From Oncomelania hupensis (taxonomy: Eukaryota; Mollusca; Gastropoda; Littorinimorpha; Pomatiopsidae): a stretch of 64,000 bases of DNA. Each line of letters starts with the position of its first letter. Position 1 is the stretch's first letter. A program made the translations under genes and the position numbers. This document shows, in pieces, positions 1 through 12,550 of the stretch. Under the pieces are notes generated by a model. That model saw only the letters and a list, made by a program, of their open reading frames with translations, was not told the origin of the DNA and made no database searches. The DNA lies in the NCBI GenBank assembly GCA_036898135.1, contig CM072512.1, positions 23,713,424 to 23,777,423 on the forward strand, read 5' to 3'.

Positions 1-393
1 TAATTGTCAATGCAGGACTTAGTATCATGGTCATATCAGGCTCTGTCAAAGTCATATTGCGTCCGGAGAGTCAAGCTGGGCTTTGCTGATTCTACGTCAT
101 CCTTACAGTTCTACTGGCTAAGTCAATTGGATGACGAACTAAGGTATGTGGAAACAGTGTACAGGATTCTAAATTCAAATACTTTTCTGGACCCAAAACA
201 GATCTAGACCAGGATGCACCAACATAAGCTATGGCCACAGTTTGGACTTGAACACTCGACTGAAGAAGGCTTAACGCAATGAACTTAAATTGACATTTTG
301 GACGAGAACTTTTAAAAATGATATTTATTGTATATTCCAGTAAACAATGTCTGTACAACATTTATTATTTAAATGTGAAACATTATTACCATT
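1..393. other. Unique AT-rich DNA, no gene seen
   Basis: Short open frames on both strands show no recognisable domain or composition bias. Nothing is supported here up to the LINE tail that follows. Confidence 0.4.
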
Positions 394-523
394 CCTATCC
401 TATCCTATCCTATCCTATCCTATCCTATCCTATCCCATAACTCGATGATCGTTTAACCAGCGTACTCCATCTTTCCCTGTCCTCAGCAACCCTGATTGTT
501 TCGCTCAGTGTCAAACTAGTCCA
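394..523 (-). mobile_element. 3' end of an RTE-like LINE, minus strand
   Basis: It starts with a run of TATCC units (394-435), followed by the complement of the same coding tail seen intact at 12551-13132 and 23260-23490. That order is the LINE 3' terminus and its short tandem tail read backwards. The copy is cut at about 523, where ATTCTATTTT repeats begin. Only about 90 bases of coding remnant remain and they are not translatable as a whole. Family assignment rests on similarity to the longer copies in this window. Confidence 0.75.
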
Positions 524-2689
524 TTCTATTTTATTCTATTTTATTCTATTTATTACCATTATACAAAGCAAATAATGTTATAAATGAAACCGATAGTAGT
601 ATCACAGATATTTTATATAATCATACACTTATTGAAAAAAAATCGCTTACATACTGACATAAAAAAACTTTTTTTTAATTAAGTACATAAATATGTGTTT
701 ATGTTTATGCATGTGTGTTTGTGTGTATGTTTATGCATATAAATGTTTGTGAAAGTCTAATATCACTTTATCAATGAAAAGACTTTAAATAAAAAAATCT
801 GATCTAATCTGATCTGAAAACTTTCATTCTGCATTTCATTTTACCTTGGTTCGTGTTGGGTTTGGATGATATGAGGTCAACCCCTGCATTCAGAACGGAG
901 CACAGTGAAGATACACTGCACGGGCGGTGATACTGAATAGTCAGATATTTATCAGGCATCCTACGCCTTAAACAATACTGTTTTAAGACGTAGGTCAACC
1001 AGCTCTGGCACCATATGTGTACATCTCTAGTACCATATATGCAGTAAATCTAGTAGCCAACTGGATGAAACTTTCATACATGCACCGAATACAATGCAGA
1101 TTGGTCGAATGTTTGTGACTGACAGCTGGGTCAGAGGTTGTCATTGGCATCTTGGGCGGTGCGCTTGTCATTGACAGTTTGTGTCAGTTTGTTGTCACAG
1201 ACAGCTTGGTCAGTGGTTGGAGTGGATCATGCCCACGTCGCACACAATTGAGATCAGAGAGAACGAAGGTTATATTTTAGTGTCCAAGCCACAAACAGAG
1301 CTTGGGCCGGCTGACTGCCTCAAAAGGTCCAGCCCTGAGCTTCTCCATAATTCATACTCTCAATTTACCATCAGTCCACCGCGCGGCTATACAGCAGGGG
1401 AGGCTGCATGGAAAAAAAGGCAGGAGGCGCGGCAAATTGAATCCCCCGACCGTGGTGACGGTACCAAAGGCAAGCTCCTTGATGGCATTCTAAGCGCTTC
1501 CCCCGGGTGCCAATGAAACAGGTCCCCCGGCATCACGCGACACTAAGTCCTGATTTATGGCCAAATAGGTCCTGGACCTATCCTCTACCACTTCACTCTC
1601 GTCTGCTACTGCTATATCCACTTCCATCTTCTCCCTCCCGCCCCCTCTCCTACCTGAACACCTCCAACTCATATCCCTCTTCATTCTTCCTCCCTGTATA
1701 CTGGCGTTATTTCGTTAGGGTCCCTAGACTACTCTGCCACCACTTCACATTTGACGCTAACCCTACTTTGTCATATGTTTCTCTCTCCCTCTACCTACAT
1801 ACTGTATTCCTCCACTCCCCTCCAACTTTGGTCTGCTAATCGGCTAATCCCCACTCAGCCTCCTATTTCTCCTCATTGGCTTCCTCGTATCATACTAGAG
1901 TTCTTTCGTCAGTGTGTCTCTCCGCTCCTCCAGATCTTAATCAACTTCCTCCTCTTATTTTTTTTCTCCCACAATACTATATCTTTCGAGGCAACTCCTT
2001 TACCCCATCTCCCGCCCTTTACTCACCCACCCACCAATGTATGTGCCTGCTTATCGTTATTTGTTAGCATTTCTCCATTCCACTTTAGCATTCTGCCCAA
2101 AAGGGATATTCATCGAAACAACACACTTAACCCTCTACACCTAATGTAATGTTGATTAGAGCTTACTGCTAGAGTTTGATGACATAAGAGTATGAGAGGC
2201 TGAAATAGCATTGGAACACAAAGAAAACGATTTAAAAACAGCGTGCAGCTTTGTTTGTCTAAGCAGTAAACTACCAGTTTTCCTAAAAAGCTGATGGACC
2301 TCGTTGATTTTTATTTGGTTGTTAACATTTAGAACAATCTATGTAATAGGTTTAGTTTTCTTTTCAGCTGGCCCTCTTTCTTTCTTTTTTTTTTTCTTCA
2401 CCTTGTCCACAACAAATATCAGCCCACAACACCTACTAACACTGTCCTTAAATATTGAGTTTTGTACTGCAAAATTTGACAGCGAGCTCAGGACCACTGA
2501 TAACTCAATTAATGTTTTCATTGTTTTAAAGCACAGAGTTAGCTAGAACTGTTCACGTTACCTGAAGGCTTTTAGGGCTGAAAGCACTCAGGACTCATTT
2601 TCATTGGCCCACTGCGTCCAGTCACGTTTTGTCGAAACCGTTCACGCCAGCTTGAATGAAGCTTTTAGAACGGAAAAGCTCTCACTGTT
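524..2689. other. Non-genic stretch with pyrimidine-rich part
   Basis: It holds a short ATTCTATTTT repeat (about 524-552), then AT-rich unique DNA. A C/T-rich segment lies at about 1560-2130, where the apparent open frames come from composition (rich in Pro, Leu, Ser). Near 2540-2690 two imperfect copies of a roughly 50-base segment around GTTCACG...CTTTTAG lie in tandem. No coding region is recognised. Confidence 0.35.
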
Positions 2690-3000
2690 CATAGCTTTGC
2701 CTCTCGCTTTCAACTGCTTTTCATCACTGCCGCGGACGGGCGTGCCAACGAGCGGAACCGATGCATTTGCATAGCGGCAAAAGGACGGCGGCTGTTCAGG
2801 CTGCGTTTTAGCTGTTCCGCTTCAGTGCCTCAGGCGGTGCGACGGTGCGTGACGGGCGCCGGCCAGCCGTGGCGGCTTGGGAGTGACGGAGGCTATTGAT
2901 GGTCAGGCTGCGGCAGTAGCGGCGACGGCCTACCATTGTCCACGGCGATCGTTGCAGCGTCTCCGGTTTCGCTGGCTGATGTGTCAGCTGGTGGAAAGAT
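2690..3000. promoter_or_regulatory. CpG-rich segment, possible island
   Basis: CG dinucleotides are dense here (for example GCGACGGTGCGTGACGGGCG near 2836) against an AT-rich surround. An octamer-like ATTTGCAT lies near 2764. Such a patch can mark a promoter, but no first exon, TATA box or coding frame can be tied to it. It could equally be the GC-rich part of an old repeat. Confidence 0.2.
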
Positions 3001-3058
3001 GCGTGCAGGTCGATACTGTTGTTGTTGCTACTGTTGGTGATGTTGGTAGAATTAGGAC

Positions 3059-3096
3059 ATGACGACGATGATGATGATGACGACGACGACGACGAC

Positions 3097-3131
<35 letters not shown>

Positions 3132-3140
3132 CGACGACGG
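3059..3140. repeat. GAC/GAT trinucleotide array
   Basis: Interrupted array of GAC and GAT units. Poly-Ser, poly-His and poly-Asp frames across it are artefacts of the array. Confidence 0.95.
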
Positions 3141-3237
3141 CAACGAGGACTTCGACGACGACGATTATGATAGTGTCCTAGACGGGTGAATCCCTGTAAC
3201 AAGAACACACCCAGCATGCACTTGGTCCTTCTCCCCC

Positions 3238-3424
3238 ACCCCTCGCTGGCCAGGATAGTGCTCAGTTGTACGGGCGTCAGACCATGCGCCCAAAGGCTGC
3301 GGGTGGGGCGTCTCGGGCGGTTTGAGTTAGATCCTGTATCGGCCAGCGCCTAGAGTCTGGTCAAGTACGGCGAGATAATTGCGCTATACAAATCCTCAAT
3401 AATAATAATAATAATAATAATAAT
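3238..3424 (+). mobile_element. L2/CR1-like LINE or SINE 3' end with AAT tail
   Basis: A GC-rich body ends in GCGCTATACAAATCC and then an AAT run (3398-3424). A terminal GCGCTATAxAA box followed by a short tandem tail is typical of CR1/L2-type 3' ends and of SINEs that share them. The same box recurs near 13170, 15230, 25710 and 62967. The 5' boundary is uncertain. Confidence 0.5.
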
Positions 3425-3430
3425 GCTGTT

Positions 3431-3467
3431 TCTGCTGCTGCTGCTGCTGCTGATGATGATGATGATG
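3431..3467. repeat. CTG/ATG trinucleotide array
   Basis: Six CTG units pass into ATG units just after the AAT tail. Confidence 0.9.
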
Positions 3468-4083
3468 GCAGTATAGTTAACGTGAGATACGGCTAGTCGT
3501 GAGGGATTGTTTATTTCTATGTCCTTTTATGATTTTTTTCCCACTTGACGGACCTTACAAGCGAGCAGCAGCGTTTGAAAGCTGCCAACTGCACAAGCCT
3601 TAACAAATAGAACATACGAAAGTTTACAATCACGCCTTCACCCAACGGTAATAAATGAAAAAACAATTAAATTGAGAAAGAGCAGAAGGGTGGTATTCCA
3701 AAAGCACCGTGGAACATTCTACCAAAGCTTCACAATAATAATACTTGCGTTTTATAAAAGAATTCAAGTTTTATTGCCTATGCCGGCGGTCTGTGTGTGA
3801 ACTTGGAAAGTTTTACCATTAACCCTTGCGTTCTGTTTATGATGAGCATAGCGCTTTTGTTATCCACGTGCGATGACCGTTTTGACGTGTACTCCTCTGC
3901 CATCTCTATTAAGAGGTAAGTGATGTGAAAGCTATCGCAAGCTGTTACTTTAAACTGCATTGTGATGTTGTGAAACCTTGACCATCAGATTGATATATGG
4001 AATCTCGGGTCATTCTACATTTCTAATGGGTTTTACTGACGACTCGGTACAAAACTGAGTTGTTAGAATAAGAAAAAGAAGGC
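3468..4083. other. Non-genic stretch
   Basis: AT-rich unique sequence with no long frame of normal composition and no repeat I could match elsewhere in the window. Confidence 0.35.
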
Positions 4084-4204
4084 GAAGAAGAAGAAGAAGA
4101 AGAAGAAGAAGAACCATAGCGACAGCAGCAGCAACAACAACACCACGCAACAGCTTCTGCACCAACAACAGCATCAATAAATATGGTAACAATAACAACG
4201 GAAA

Positions 4205-4268
<64 letters not shown>

Positions 4269-4332
4269 CGACGACGATGCTGATGCTGATGCTGATGATG
4301 ATGCTGATGATGATGATGATGGTGATGATTTT
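4084..4332. repeat. GAA, CAA and GAT arrays
   Basis: GAA units (4084-4112) lead into CAG/CAA-like units and then a long GAT array (about 4206-4332, with GAC and GCT variants). Poly-Asp, poly-Ser, poly-His and poly-Ile frames in this segment are translations of the array. Confidence 0.95.
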
Positions 4333-4829
4333 TTTCCAACTATTGTTTTCTTTTTCATTCACAGTAAGTTTACATTAATATCCTCATTAGGATTTGAAAG
4401 AGTTTCGTCAAGGTTACTTTTGTAGTGTAAAGGGAGTGTTGTGAAAAGCGATGATGGTGGTAAAGAGAAGGTGTTTGTGGAGTTAGAAGAAAGAAGAAGA
4501 AGAAGAAGTAGTAACCGTGGCAGAAGGAGTACTGTGGAAAAGGGTGGGTGAGGGTGATTGTGAGGAAGATGGCTGTAGTGGCGTTAGGAGCTTCTCCGTT
4601 GTCTGTGCGTGTTGATTGATCTCTCAAGGCTGGCGTTCCATTGTAACCTCAGAGTGTCGAAAGGCCTGCCTGGGTCAAGCGTCCAGCCCTCCCAACACTC
4701 CCAGCCCTCCCCTTTCTTTCGCAGACCTGCAGTAGAAGGAGCTCAGGAGAAACCACTAGTGTGGTCATAGGCAGACAGTACTATTGCGATGAAGCTTACA
4801 ATTTGTTTCAAAGGTGGCCGTGTCTTTAT

Positions 4830-4929
4830 GGCCTGCCCTAACTGGAAGGCTTGTGTAAGGTTCGGGCATGTGAGAACCTGGAGAAAAAGGTTTGTGAACC
4901 TTTTACGAACCTTCCAGTTAAGACAGGCC
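4830..4929. mobile_element. 100-base MITE with 20-base inverted ends
   Basis: The left end (4830-4849) begins GGCCTGCCCTAACTGGAAGG. The right end (4910-4929) is its inverted copy with two differences, ending AAGACAGGCC. The core contains further inverted pairs (GGTTCG / CGAACC), so the whole unit can fold on itself. A shorter relative lies at 45774-45824. No transposase is encoded. No clear target duplication was found, so the superfamily is open. Confidence 0.6.
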
Positions 4930-6084
4930 CATTAGTTTCACTTGTAATTGTATCAAAGACGATATAGTATTTGCTTGTATTTATGTTGGTTTATTAAGTC
5001 ATTGTTTTCATTCATTGTTATATAGATGTTTGGATGCCTCCTGAAATTCATTTGTATTGACATGTTCTATCAAATGAAATCTGAGTTCTGAAATGTAAGA
5101 AATTATCACTATTTAGAAGATAAAAGTTCACCTACAGTGCCAAGTTTGAATTTAAATGTGCCACTTTGTGGTGACTTTGTTTATGTACTTAATATGTGTT
5201 TGACATTAGCAATACAACGATGAAGTAGAAGAAAATGATGAAAACGACCACAAAGAAAAAGCAGAAGAACAAGAACAACAGGGAAATGGCTCTTTGAAAT
5301 GACAAAGAGACTTTCAGATGCTCTTGTTTATCTGTATAACGCTTTAGTTTATTAATTAAAACCTGATTGAATTACTGATTCAATTTTGTCTGTTAGACTA
5401 GACTCCATTCTTTACCTGTATATATGTAGGCTGTACTGAAGCCTCTTGCATTCTCTGGTCTCTGCTTTGAGTGACACAGCGGGGGCATCCCCAGGGACAG
5501 GCAAGGGATGGATGTTTTCCAACGTGTTTCACGTGCCGCTGAGAACACTTGCGCACAGTGCCTGAGCTTTATACTGGTTAAACTGACTTTTGAAATTTTT
5601 TTAAAAAGAGAATTGAATTGTTCTGTCTTGAATTACTCGTTTTCAGGATTTATATTTTTAGACCTCGTCGACCTTGACCTTTGGGAAAGAGCAACGGCCA
5701 AGGATAAAAAAAAAGTCTAAGTGGTTGTTAAAGTATCTTTATTTTAAAAAAATAAATAAATAAAAATCGGACCATCATTCTTGAGGTAAGGGAAACAAGT
5801 GTTCACGGATTATAACAAGAAAGTTAAATTTGGAGCGACGGAACGACCAACAGATGGAATAACAGACACCTGGAATGCCACTGAGGTCAAATAGCCTACC
5901 TATATAGCAAACATCGACACAATCGGTTAAGACCTTTTTGCAGATAATGGGGAGTAGAGAAAGACGTATGCAGCAATAGACTGACGCCAGAAACCTTGGC
6001 CTTTTGCATTAGATCAAATATGATGGCAGGGAAGACTAGCCTCGAACCTAAGTAAAGTTCCTATGAAGTTTGGTCAAAATCTAT
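4930..6084. other. Non-genic stretch
   Basis: Unique AT-rich sequence. A 70-codon frame at 5508-5720 has no recognisable motif and no supporting splice or promoter context. Nothing else is supported. Confidence 0.35.
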
Positions 6085-7264
6085 GACGGCCTGCTAACGC
6101 CAAAACCCGATAATTATAAATATCATGGGATAATTACAAGTATCATGGAATAATGATAAGTATCAAGGGATAATTACAATTATTTTGTTTCGGCTCTAGC
6201 AATCACACAATATTTACAATTTTAACTTGACAATTACTATTTTTACGTGATCATGCTTAATTGGGGCTAAGGCGGCTTACTAGCGCCAAAACCTGCAGTT
6301 ACAGGCATTAGTGATAATGGTAATTAACACGTGTTCTGTGTAATTCACAGAAATATCGGTAATTCACAGTCTATGCTTTCCTGGAGAGGACTTCTAGCCA
6401 GGCTTTAGTAGCGCCAAAACCTAAGGTTTGCTGTGAACAGTGCCTGCGCATGCGCCTTGCGCATCACGCCTCGGACCGCGCATGCGCATTAGCATTAAAT
6501 TGCGATTAAAGGTATATAATCTTGACTAAATAATTATATACTAAAAGAGACTAGAAGCATGTACATTTGATTACCGTTTTCATCAATAGTGCCTAATTCC
6601 ATTGCACAATTTGGCAGCGTGGTGAAAGAGCGGGTGTTCGGAAGTCTACGCTGATTGGTCACTATATATTGCGCATGCGCATATGTAGCAGGGTTGAGAC
6701 AGTTGGTAGAGCGGCTTACTAGTAACCGAAAGGTACCTGGTTCGAATCCCGGATTGGCCAACGTGTGACCATATTATTTTCCCCTTACCATCAACTGGTT
6801 CTCTGGTGTCAGAATAATGTGACCAGTAGTCGCCTATACGCTCCGGTGTCGTGTGACTATAATCTACAGTTAAAACGAACTGTTTCGTGGGACACGACAC
6901 ATTTACAGTTAACACTTACAAATTGTAATTATCAGGTGAAAATTACACATTTCGGTTTGGGCGCATTTCCAGACGGATTGCTCGAGCCAAAACTGAAAAT
7001 TACACATGATCATGCACAGATTTTTGTAAATGTCAGTGATATTTGTAAGAATCTCATAATAGATTTAACTCTCACGATAATTGTTATTATTAAGCGAAAA
7101 TTGTCATTAACAGGTTTTGACGCTAGGAGTTAGGCGTGGCAAATCTGATATTTATTAATTAACACTTTTGATTACCGGCATCTTTGTAAATTACACAGAA
7201 CGCTTGTTAATTTTAAATATCTCTTGATATTGGTAACTTTGGGTTTTGGCGCTAGTAGGCCGTC
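6085..7264. mobile_element. 1.2 kb foldback DNA element
   Basis: The left end (6085-6108, starting GACGGCCTGCTAACGCC) and right end (7241-7264) are inverted copies with 22 of 24 positions equal. The box AGCGCCAAAACC and close variants repeat inside the left arm (near 6277 and 6409) and inverted in the right arm (near 7113 and 7245). Farther in, a segment around TTCTGTGTAATTCACAG (about 6330-6350) is matched in inverted form at about 7165-7205, so the arms are long. There is no transposase frame. It is a non-autonomous foldback or MITE-like element of unknown superfamily. A tRNA-like unit lies in its middle. Confidence 0.65.
6691..6761 (+). mobile_element. tRNA-derived SINE head inside the foldback element
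   Basis: It has an A-box-like AGTTGGTAGAG and a perfect B-box GGTTCGAATCC (6739-6749), spaced as in a tRNA. The acceptor arm does not pair well and the T stem has one mismatch, so a functional tRNA gene is unlikely. A pol III promoter of SINE type fits better. The SINE body probably continues to the right, but its end is not clear. Confidence 0.5.
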
Positions 7265-7945
7265 TTAATAATCCGTTGAATGGTTCATGAATTAGGGCAC
7301 GCGACCGACCGGCTGTTCTGATTCAGTTCAAACTAATTTCCGATAGTATCTGGAAATATAAAAAGCAAGATATTTAACTGCACTCAAAGCTACTTTGATG
7401 CAGCTATCTTTTTGTGATGGACCAACTTCATTGTTCCCTTTCTTCTACCTCCACCTCTCTCTTCTCTCCTCCTCCCCCTCACCTCCCCCTATTTACTGTT
7501 TACTTTCAAACTCAACTCAACTTAACTGGAAGCGTTGTCCATTGAAGATGTACAAATGCAAAAAAATTATTTGCTAAACCATGTTACATTATGTCGCTAA
7601 ATGAAAGGGTACAGTTGTTAAAAAAAACCGTTAAAGATGTCAGCATCGAATCCACTACGAGTTTGCGCACTGTGTGAATCCAAGAACCGCTGAGCCCCAC
7701 ACCCGCAACCGGCCAAGTTAATACCTTTTTGTCGCTGTCATTTGGGCTGGGGATCGGAGGAATCTGGTGTGAGGCGGGCGTGTGTGGCAGCGCAGACTAG
7801 CTGCCATAAAACTGTCGGGGCTGAAAAACTGGCCACGTCGGGTCTTTGCACATTGTGCGTGCGTAGAGTGCTTTATTTCGCCCTCCATGATTTATTTACA
7901 CGCAGTCAGCCGAGAAAAATGGCAAGGGAAGTAGGGCTTGGCACT
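7265..7945. other. Non-genic stretch
   Basis: A C/T-rich patch lies near 7440-7500. The rest is unique sequence without a recognisable gene. Confidence 0.3.
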
Positions 7946-7991
<46 letters not shown>

Positions 7992-8006
7992 TGTGTGTGT
8001 GTGTGA
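7946..8006. repeat. GT dinucleotide array
   Basis: About 30 GT units with one GG interruption. Confidence 0.98.
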
Positions 8007-8217
8007 GTGCGCGCGATGGCGATGATGTATAGTGGTAATAATGGTAGTAGATGCCATGTTGGTTTGCTAGTTGTTTGTTGTCGGTGGGTGAAGGTGTTGA
8101 TGGTTGTCATAGTAAGGGTTGGTTTGATGATTGTGGGAATGTTTATCCACAGTTATACTTGAAATTTTTTTTAAAATTCGTACCTCTTAATATCGGTGTG
8201 TGTCTGTCTATCTATCT

Positions 8218-8376
8218 GTCTTTATTGTAAAGTGACTGGCTGGTGGATTGCCTTCAGTTTTACCACTAGGGTTGTTTCAGCAGATCTTTTATGCGGATCA
8301 AGGGTTGTCTGGTCCTGATTTGGCTCGGAAGAGTCCGCTGGACCTAAAGCAATAATCATGTAATGTATGTAATGTA
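8218..8376 (+). mobile_element. R1 retroposon, 5'-truncated copy a
   Basis: It matches the last 160 bases of the R1 family (compare 22110-22278), from GTCTTTATTGTAAAGTGACT to CTGGACCTAAAGC, and ends in ATGTA/GTAAT units. The tail runs straight into the ATCT array. It is inverted relative to copy b at 8493-9179, giving arms of about 140 bases. Confidence 0.8.

Positions 8377-8475
<99 letters not shown>
8377..8475. repeat. ATCT tetranucleotide array 1
   Basis: About 25 uninterrupted ATCT units between two tail-to-tail R1 copies, followed by GATT units. Confidence 0.98.
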
Positions 8476-8492
8476 GATTGATTGATTGATTT

Positions 8493-9661
<1,169 letters not shown>

Positions 9662-9664
9662 TAT

Positions 9665-10045
9665 ACAGCCATTCACATATCATTCAAATTCAAATTCAAC
9701 AAATCTTTATTACCTCTTACAATGAATTATGACAGGCACTTGATCACTAAAATAAAACAAATAAAAATGAAAATAAAAATGCAAGTACAAAATTAAACAT
9801 AGTATAAAGTAATATTTGTTTAAAATCTTTACAACATGTAGGATACGATTATATATGGACAAACAAATACACACCCACACTATTAATTTATGTAGTAAAT
9901 TATGTAATTAAATGTAAAACAAATGATCCAAAAAAAAAATTTCTACTACCATTACAACGAAAAAACTCCTACAAATATCAAGATATAGATCTTGATATTT
10001 GTATGAGTTTGTTCGTTGTAAATGCGATGATATGTGAATGGCTGT
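9665..10045. mobile_element. Foldback element beside the TATC array
   Basis: A 19-base perfect inverted repeat (ACAGCCATTCACATATCAT, 9665-9683, and its complement at 10027-10045) bounds the unit. Inside lies a hairpin with 31-base arms (9954-9984 and 9989-10019, two mismatches) and a 4-base loop. The interior is AT-rich with no frame. It is either a MITE or a hairpin-forming repeat end. Confidence 0.55.
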
Positions 10046-10118
10046 TTTGAAAGCTTTGAAATGAGCATGTGCCGATGATGGGAGAGTGAGAGTGAGTAAA
10101 CAGATATTGGGTTAGTAA

Positions 10119-10119
<1 letters not shown>

Positions 10120-10163
<44 letters not shown>
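10120..10163. repeat. GTA trinucleotide array
   Basis: About 14 GTA units. Confidence 0.95.
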
Positions 10164-12167
10164 CCTAGTAGTAGTAAGACGAGGAGGGGAGTATAGAGAA
10201 AACCATACCTATCATACAGAAACTCCTGCGCAATGAAGCAGCCAGTAGCGTTGTTTTCCTTCCATGGTTCCGGTTTGGGCTTTAGCTATTAGGCTCTCAT
10301 CTCTACACATACTACATAGCCCGCAAAATCTCCAAATTTGAAGAAGTACGCTTACTTGTGGCCCGTCACAGCAGGCTGATGATGCTTTCCAAAAGAGTGT
10401 CGGTCAGACGAATCTTTTATTTAAGATTTCATACTGGCAAAACATATGAATGCACGAGCAAAAAAAAAAAAAAGAGAGAGAGAGAGAGTGAGAGAAAATA
10501 ATTATATTAGATATATGCAGCTGAAAGACAGAAGATTTAAAGAGCTGTGATTAACACTGATAACATGAACAATAAGTTGTGAAATTGTCACTTGTGTGAA
10601 TGAGGGGATTCCACATCAACTCACTCGCTTAAAAAGTCGTTGCAGAGGCATCTACCATTTTTGTTCCTTGTTAATCTCAGACGTTGTAGTGCATGATGAG
10701 CTATGTAATGTATACAAACATTGAGAGGGGTGCCGGATCGACGGTGGCTGATTGCATGCAATCCTAGAAGCGTGTGCTATGGGTTAATCCCGTCTAGCAG
10801 AACGAATGCACGGCGAGTCGACACCCGCTATCAAACTCAACTTAGCGAGTTTCTAATCAGATTTCAGGGGATTTCATTTCGGACCCGACTATATCCAAGC
10901 AAATGAAGTCTAACAGATGATTAATCTTCATGGGGACAACGGACCACACACATCCTTCAAGCTTTGACTTTATAAACAACAGGGCAGTTGTCCACATTCG
11001 GGTCTTTTGCACTCAAAGTCTTGTCATTTCTTTTTCACACTGTCTCTTGTTTTTGTTTTTTTAAATCACTTTTGGGGGAACTGAACAATAAACAACAACA
11101 ATAAAGTCTGTGATCCTCAAATAACTGTTGTTGTTTTTTTGTCCACGTCATTCTCATTCTTTGAAATTTTTTCATTCAGTTTCTGTTTGTTGTCATGTTT
11201 GTCAGGCAATCTCCATAATTTAACAAATCGAAACTGTCCATCTTTACAGTTTGCATAGTAATTTTAAAAAAGTTCCATTAGGGACAACAACAACAACAAC
11301 AGCAACAGCAACAACAACAACAATAATAATAACAACAACAACAACAATAACAACAACAACAACTAATCCGTTCTTTTTGAAACCGTCGCAGTAATTTATT
11401 TTTCGACTTGCACACAGACGCGCCCGGGCATTTTATTTCCTTTGTGAATCAAACATTTTATCTACTACACACTGTACGCTTACTATCAATAAACATTTTG
11501 TGCAAGCTACGGCACAGACACACTCAGTACAGATAGGCGCCTGTACTTAATACCCTACATGACATAGCCTACGTCTACAAAGGCAAAGGCTCAGGAACGC
11601 ACGAAAGTACAGGCGCCTGCACCCTGAGACAAACCCGCCTGACTGAGCAAAAGCTTCTTGCCGTGAAGACATCTAATGAATATTAAAGAAATATTAAAGA
11701 CTGGTCCTAGGCAAAGGCTGCAGGTTTATTCAGTTTGCAGCGGGGGATTGGATGGCCCTTCACGCCGTAACGTTGTTACGGGGCGTGCAAATGGCACCCA
11801 GACGCATCGTTACGGACAGCCGCGCTCTTTGCAAGACGAAGAGATAGAAGAAGGGGAAAAGACATTGGGGGAGAAGATGGAGGGTGGTAGTCTGAGAGGA
11901 AAAATATGTGTTTATGTGTGTGTGAAGGGGGGTGGAGGGAAGGGGGAGGGAAAGGATGGGTCTAAACAAAGTAATGAGGGCCACGGATGATGTTAACTAG
12001 GCTACAAAGCAAAAAACAACAAAATGCTTTCCATTTAGGTTATAGTTTTGTGTCAGGAAGAAAAAAAAAAGCCTGATCAAGACATCACTATTCAAAAAGT
12101 GTTAAACTAAAAAGGTAAACGACGATTTCAGGAAACGGATAAAAAATGCAACGGGTTATACCTGTTT
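10164..12167. other. Non-genic stretch with CAA array
   Basis: It contains a CAA array (11284-11371), a G-rich patch (about 11925-11960), and otherwise unique sequence. No coding region is recognised. A GTT-rich piece near 11125 and the sequence near 11100 may be old LINE tails. Confidence 0.35.
11284..11371. repeat. CAA trinucleotide array
   Basis: Interrupted CAA/CAG/AAT units. Confidence 0.95.
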
Positions 12168-12225
12168 TCTTGTTGTTGTTGTTGTTGTATCAAATTTTAT
12201 TCATCAGATTAACATAAGTTGTACT
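12168..12225 (-). mobile_element. Retroposon 3' end with CAA tail, minus strand
   Basis: The minus strand reads ACTTATGTTAATCTGATGAATAAAA and ends in CAA units. The same 50-base end occurs on the plus strand at 15310-15366. Two copies in opposite orientation with the same tail type indicate a dispersed non-LTR element end. Confidence 0.6.
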
Positions 12226-12550
12226 GATATACCTGTTTTCCTGAGCGAACTGTATATAGAGTTTGGGCATACACATTTTTTTGGCTTATCTGCATTACTC
12301 CGAAATACTCAGAGAGGGGTCTGTCCTTCATTACTTGATTCTGAACAGAGTATTTATCGCTCGTAGAAGCAAAAAGCTACTTTTGCATGCATTCACACAC
12401 AGTTGCGCGCGCTAATCAAATATTCAGGTTAGGGTCTATCCCGTAGACTTCAAGCAGAATGATGGGTATTTCCTTGGTCTGCCAGGGGCCTGCCTACCCA
12501 TGGAGGCCAGTGGTCTATCAATGGAGTTTTTAGGAGGCTTTGTCTCTTTG

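Noticed and set aside
4010..4425. Long frames rich in His, Ser, Asp or Ile
   Set aside because: They are translations of the GAT/GAA array in different frames. The same applies at 2808-3217, 15713-16097, 16158-16766, 48134-48919 and 60099-60704.
6691..6761. Functional tRNA gene
   Set aside because: B-box is good but the acceptor arm does not pair. The same judgement applies to 44740-44815, 57540-57617 and 63290-63368.
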